From contig NC_135720.1 in the NCBI RefSeq assembly GCF_964656455.1, forward strand, positions 57,500,598-57,564,597: DNA of 64,000 nucleotides, written 5' to 3'. Under the pieces are notes generated by a model that was given only the letters and a program-made list of their open reading frames with translations, was not told the origin of the DNA and did not search any database. Positions 63,493 to 64,000 of the stretch are shown piece by piece; within the stretch, counting starts at the first letter, position 1, and each line of letters begins with the position of its first letter. A program made the position numbers and the translations under genes. This DNA comes from Halichoerus grypus (taxonomy: Eukaryota > Chordata > Mammalia > Carnivora > Phocidae).

Positions 63493-64000
63493 TTTGATAC
63501 TCAGTATAACTGGCACCATAAAGCAGTCAGGAAACATCTATCAATGTATGGAGACAATTACTGAAGAATAGTTTGTGATAGCAAGATGGTTTGAAGACAG
63601 TGTAGCTTCCTATCACTAGCAGAAGAATAAATAGTATGTGATGGACACATAGAATGTAAAATTATGTAGAAATCAGAAACAAGAATAATATTGAATGAAA
63701 AAGAAGATGAAATGGTAGATACAAATTTAAAATATAAAATTTTAAAGCACATATATCAAAAATTTAAAAGAAACATTTTAAAATATGTATCTTTTAAGGA
63801 TATGGCCATAGTTAAAGATATACATTATATACATTAGAATGGCTTGTTACGGGAAGAATAAAAGGGAGTAGGGCTTGGGGTTCAGTGGGGCTAAAAGGGT
63901 AACAAAATAAAGTTCCAAAAATATTTTTAAAACACTAAAATAAAATAGGGGCCTTGCATAGTGTAATGATAATGTAACCAGGGAGTAAGATCAATCTAAT
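63493..64000. other. AT-rich intron, nothing assigned
   Basis: Phrases near 63525-63720 (GGAAACATCTATCAATG, GAATAAATAGTATGTGATGG) could be the far end of another decayed L1, but the signal is too weak to call. Confidence 0.3.

Larger units (their letters stand above)
29337..64000 (-). other. GRIK2: GRIK2 intron upstream of the S2 exon (incomplete)
   Basis: More than 34.6 kb of intron runs off the window. I did not find the preceding GRIK2 exon (the one carrying the M3 region), so it should lie beyond 64000. Mobile elements are listed separately. I recognise nothing in 29337-32600, 32745-33430, 34230-35060, 36700-38690, 39230-39680, 40400-42530, 42700-44083, 50775-52280, 52520-54046, 54306-54667, 54880-56040, 56280-57810, 58205-58740 and 63330-63420. 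The interval 53170-53800 is repeat-free and less AT-rich, but I see no coding signal in it. Confidence 0.7.

Overview
This is mammalian nuclear DNA, AT-rich and almost entirely intronic. The host is a carnivore. The window holds 19 copies or fragments of the tRNA-derived SINE confined to Carnivora (head GGGGCGCCTGGGTGGCTCAG, CT-rich middle, AATAAATAAATAAAATCTTT tail) and several L1 3' ends of carnivore type. The SINE tail (CTCTGTCAAATAAATAAAT) and the L1 3' end look more like the arctoid group (seals, bears, mustelids) than dog. That last step is inference from remembered family features.

The only protein-coding gene I can support is GRIK2, the kainate receptor subunit GluK2 (GluR6), lying on the minus strand. 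Three of its exons are visible: 29336-29111 (ligand-binding lobe S2), 9176-8926 (end of S2 plus membrane segment M4) and 627-580 (the alternative short C-terminal tail and its stop codon). Splice sites, reading phase and protein sequence agree at every junction. I did not find the long C-terminal exon, so it probably lies beyond base 1. Exons upstream of the S2 exon are expected beyond base 64000.

The rest is intron filled with mobile elements. Bases 1-29110 carry old MIR and L2 remnants, a MaLR-type LTR, a 5'-truncated L1 (23301-24610) and scattered SINEs. Bases 29337-44083 hold few young insertions. Bases 44100-50469 are one long carnivore L1 bounded by a perfect 16-bp target duplication. 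It has a 5' UTR, a truncated ORF1 and a broken ORF2, and is interrupted by two SINEs, a piece of a second L1 and a 37-bp segment copied from DNA 2.6 kb downstream. Bases 50513-58204 hold more SINEs, a 230-bp L1 tail and a second MaLR LTR. Bases about 58740-62340 are a heavily decayed old L1. Bases 62544-63326 are a DNA transposon invaded by a SINE that was itself invaded by another SINE.

I found no RNA gene beyond the SINEs, no CRISPR, and no intact transposon ORF. I also found no new biological system. The best leads are the copied 37-bp segment inside the L1, the alternative GRIK2 tail exon with a long pyrimidine tract in its probable 3' UTR, the nested insertions, and two repeat-free stretches that look like candidate regulatory DNA.
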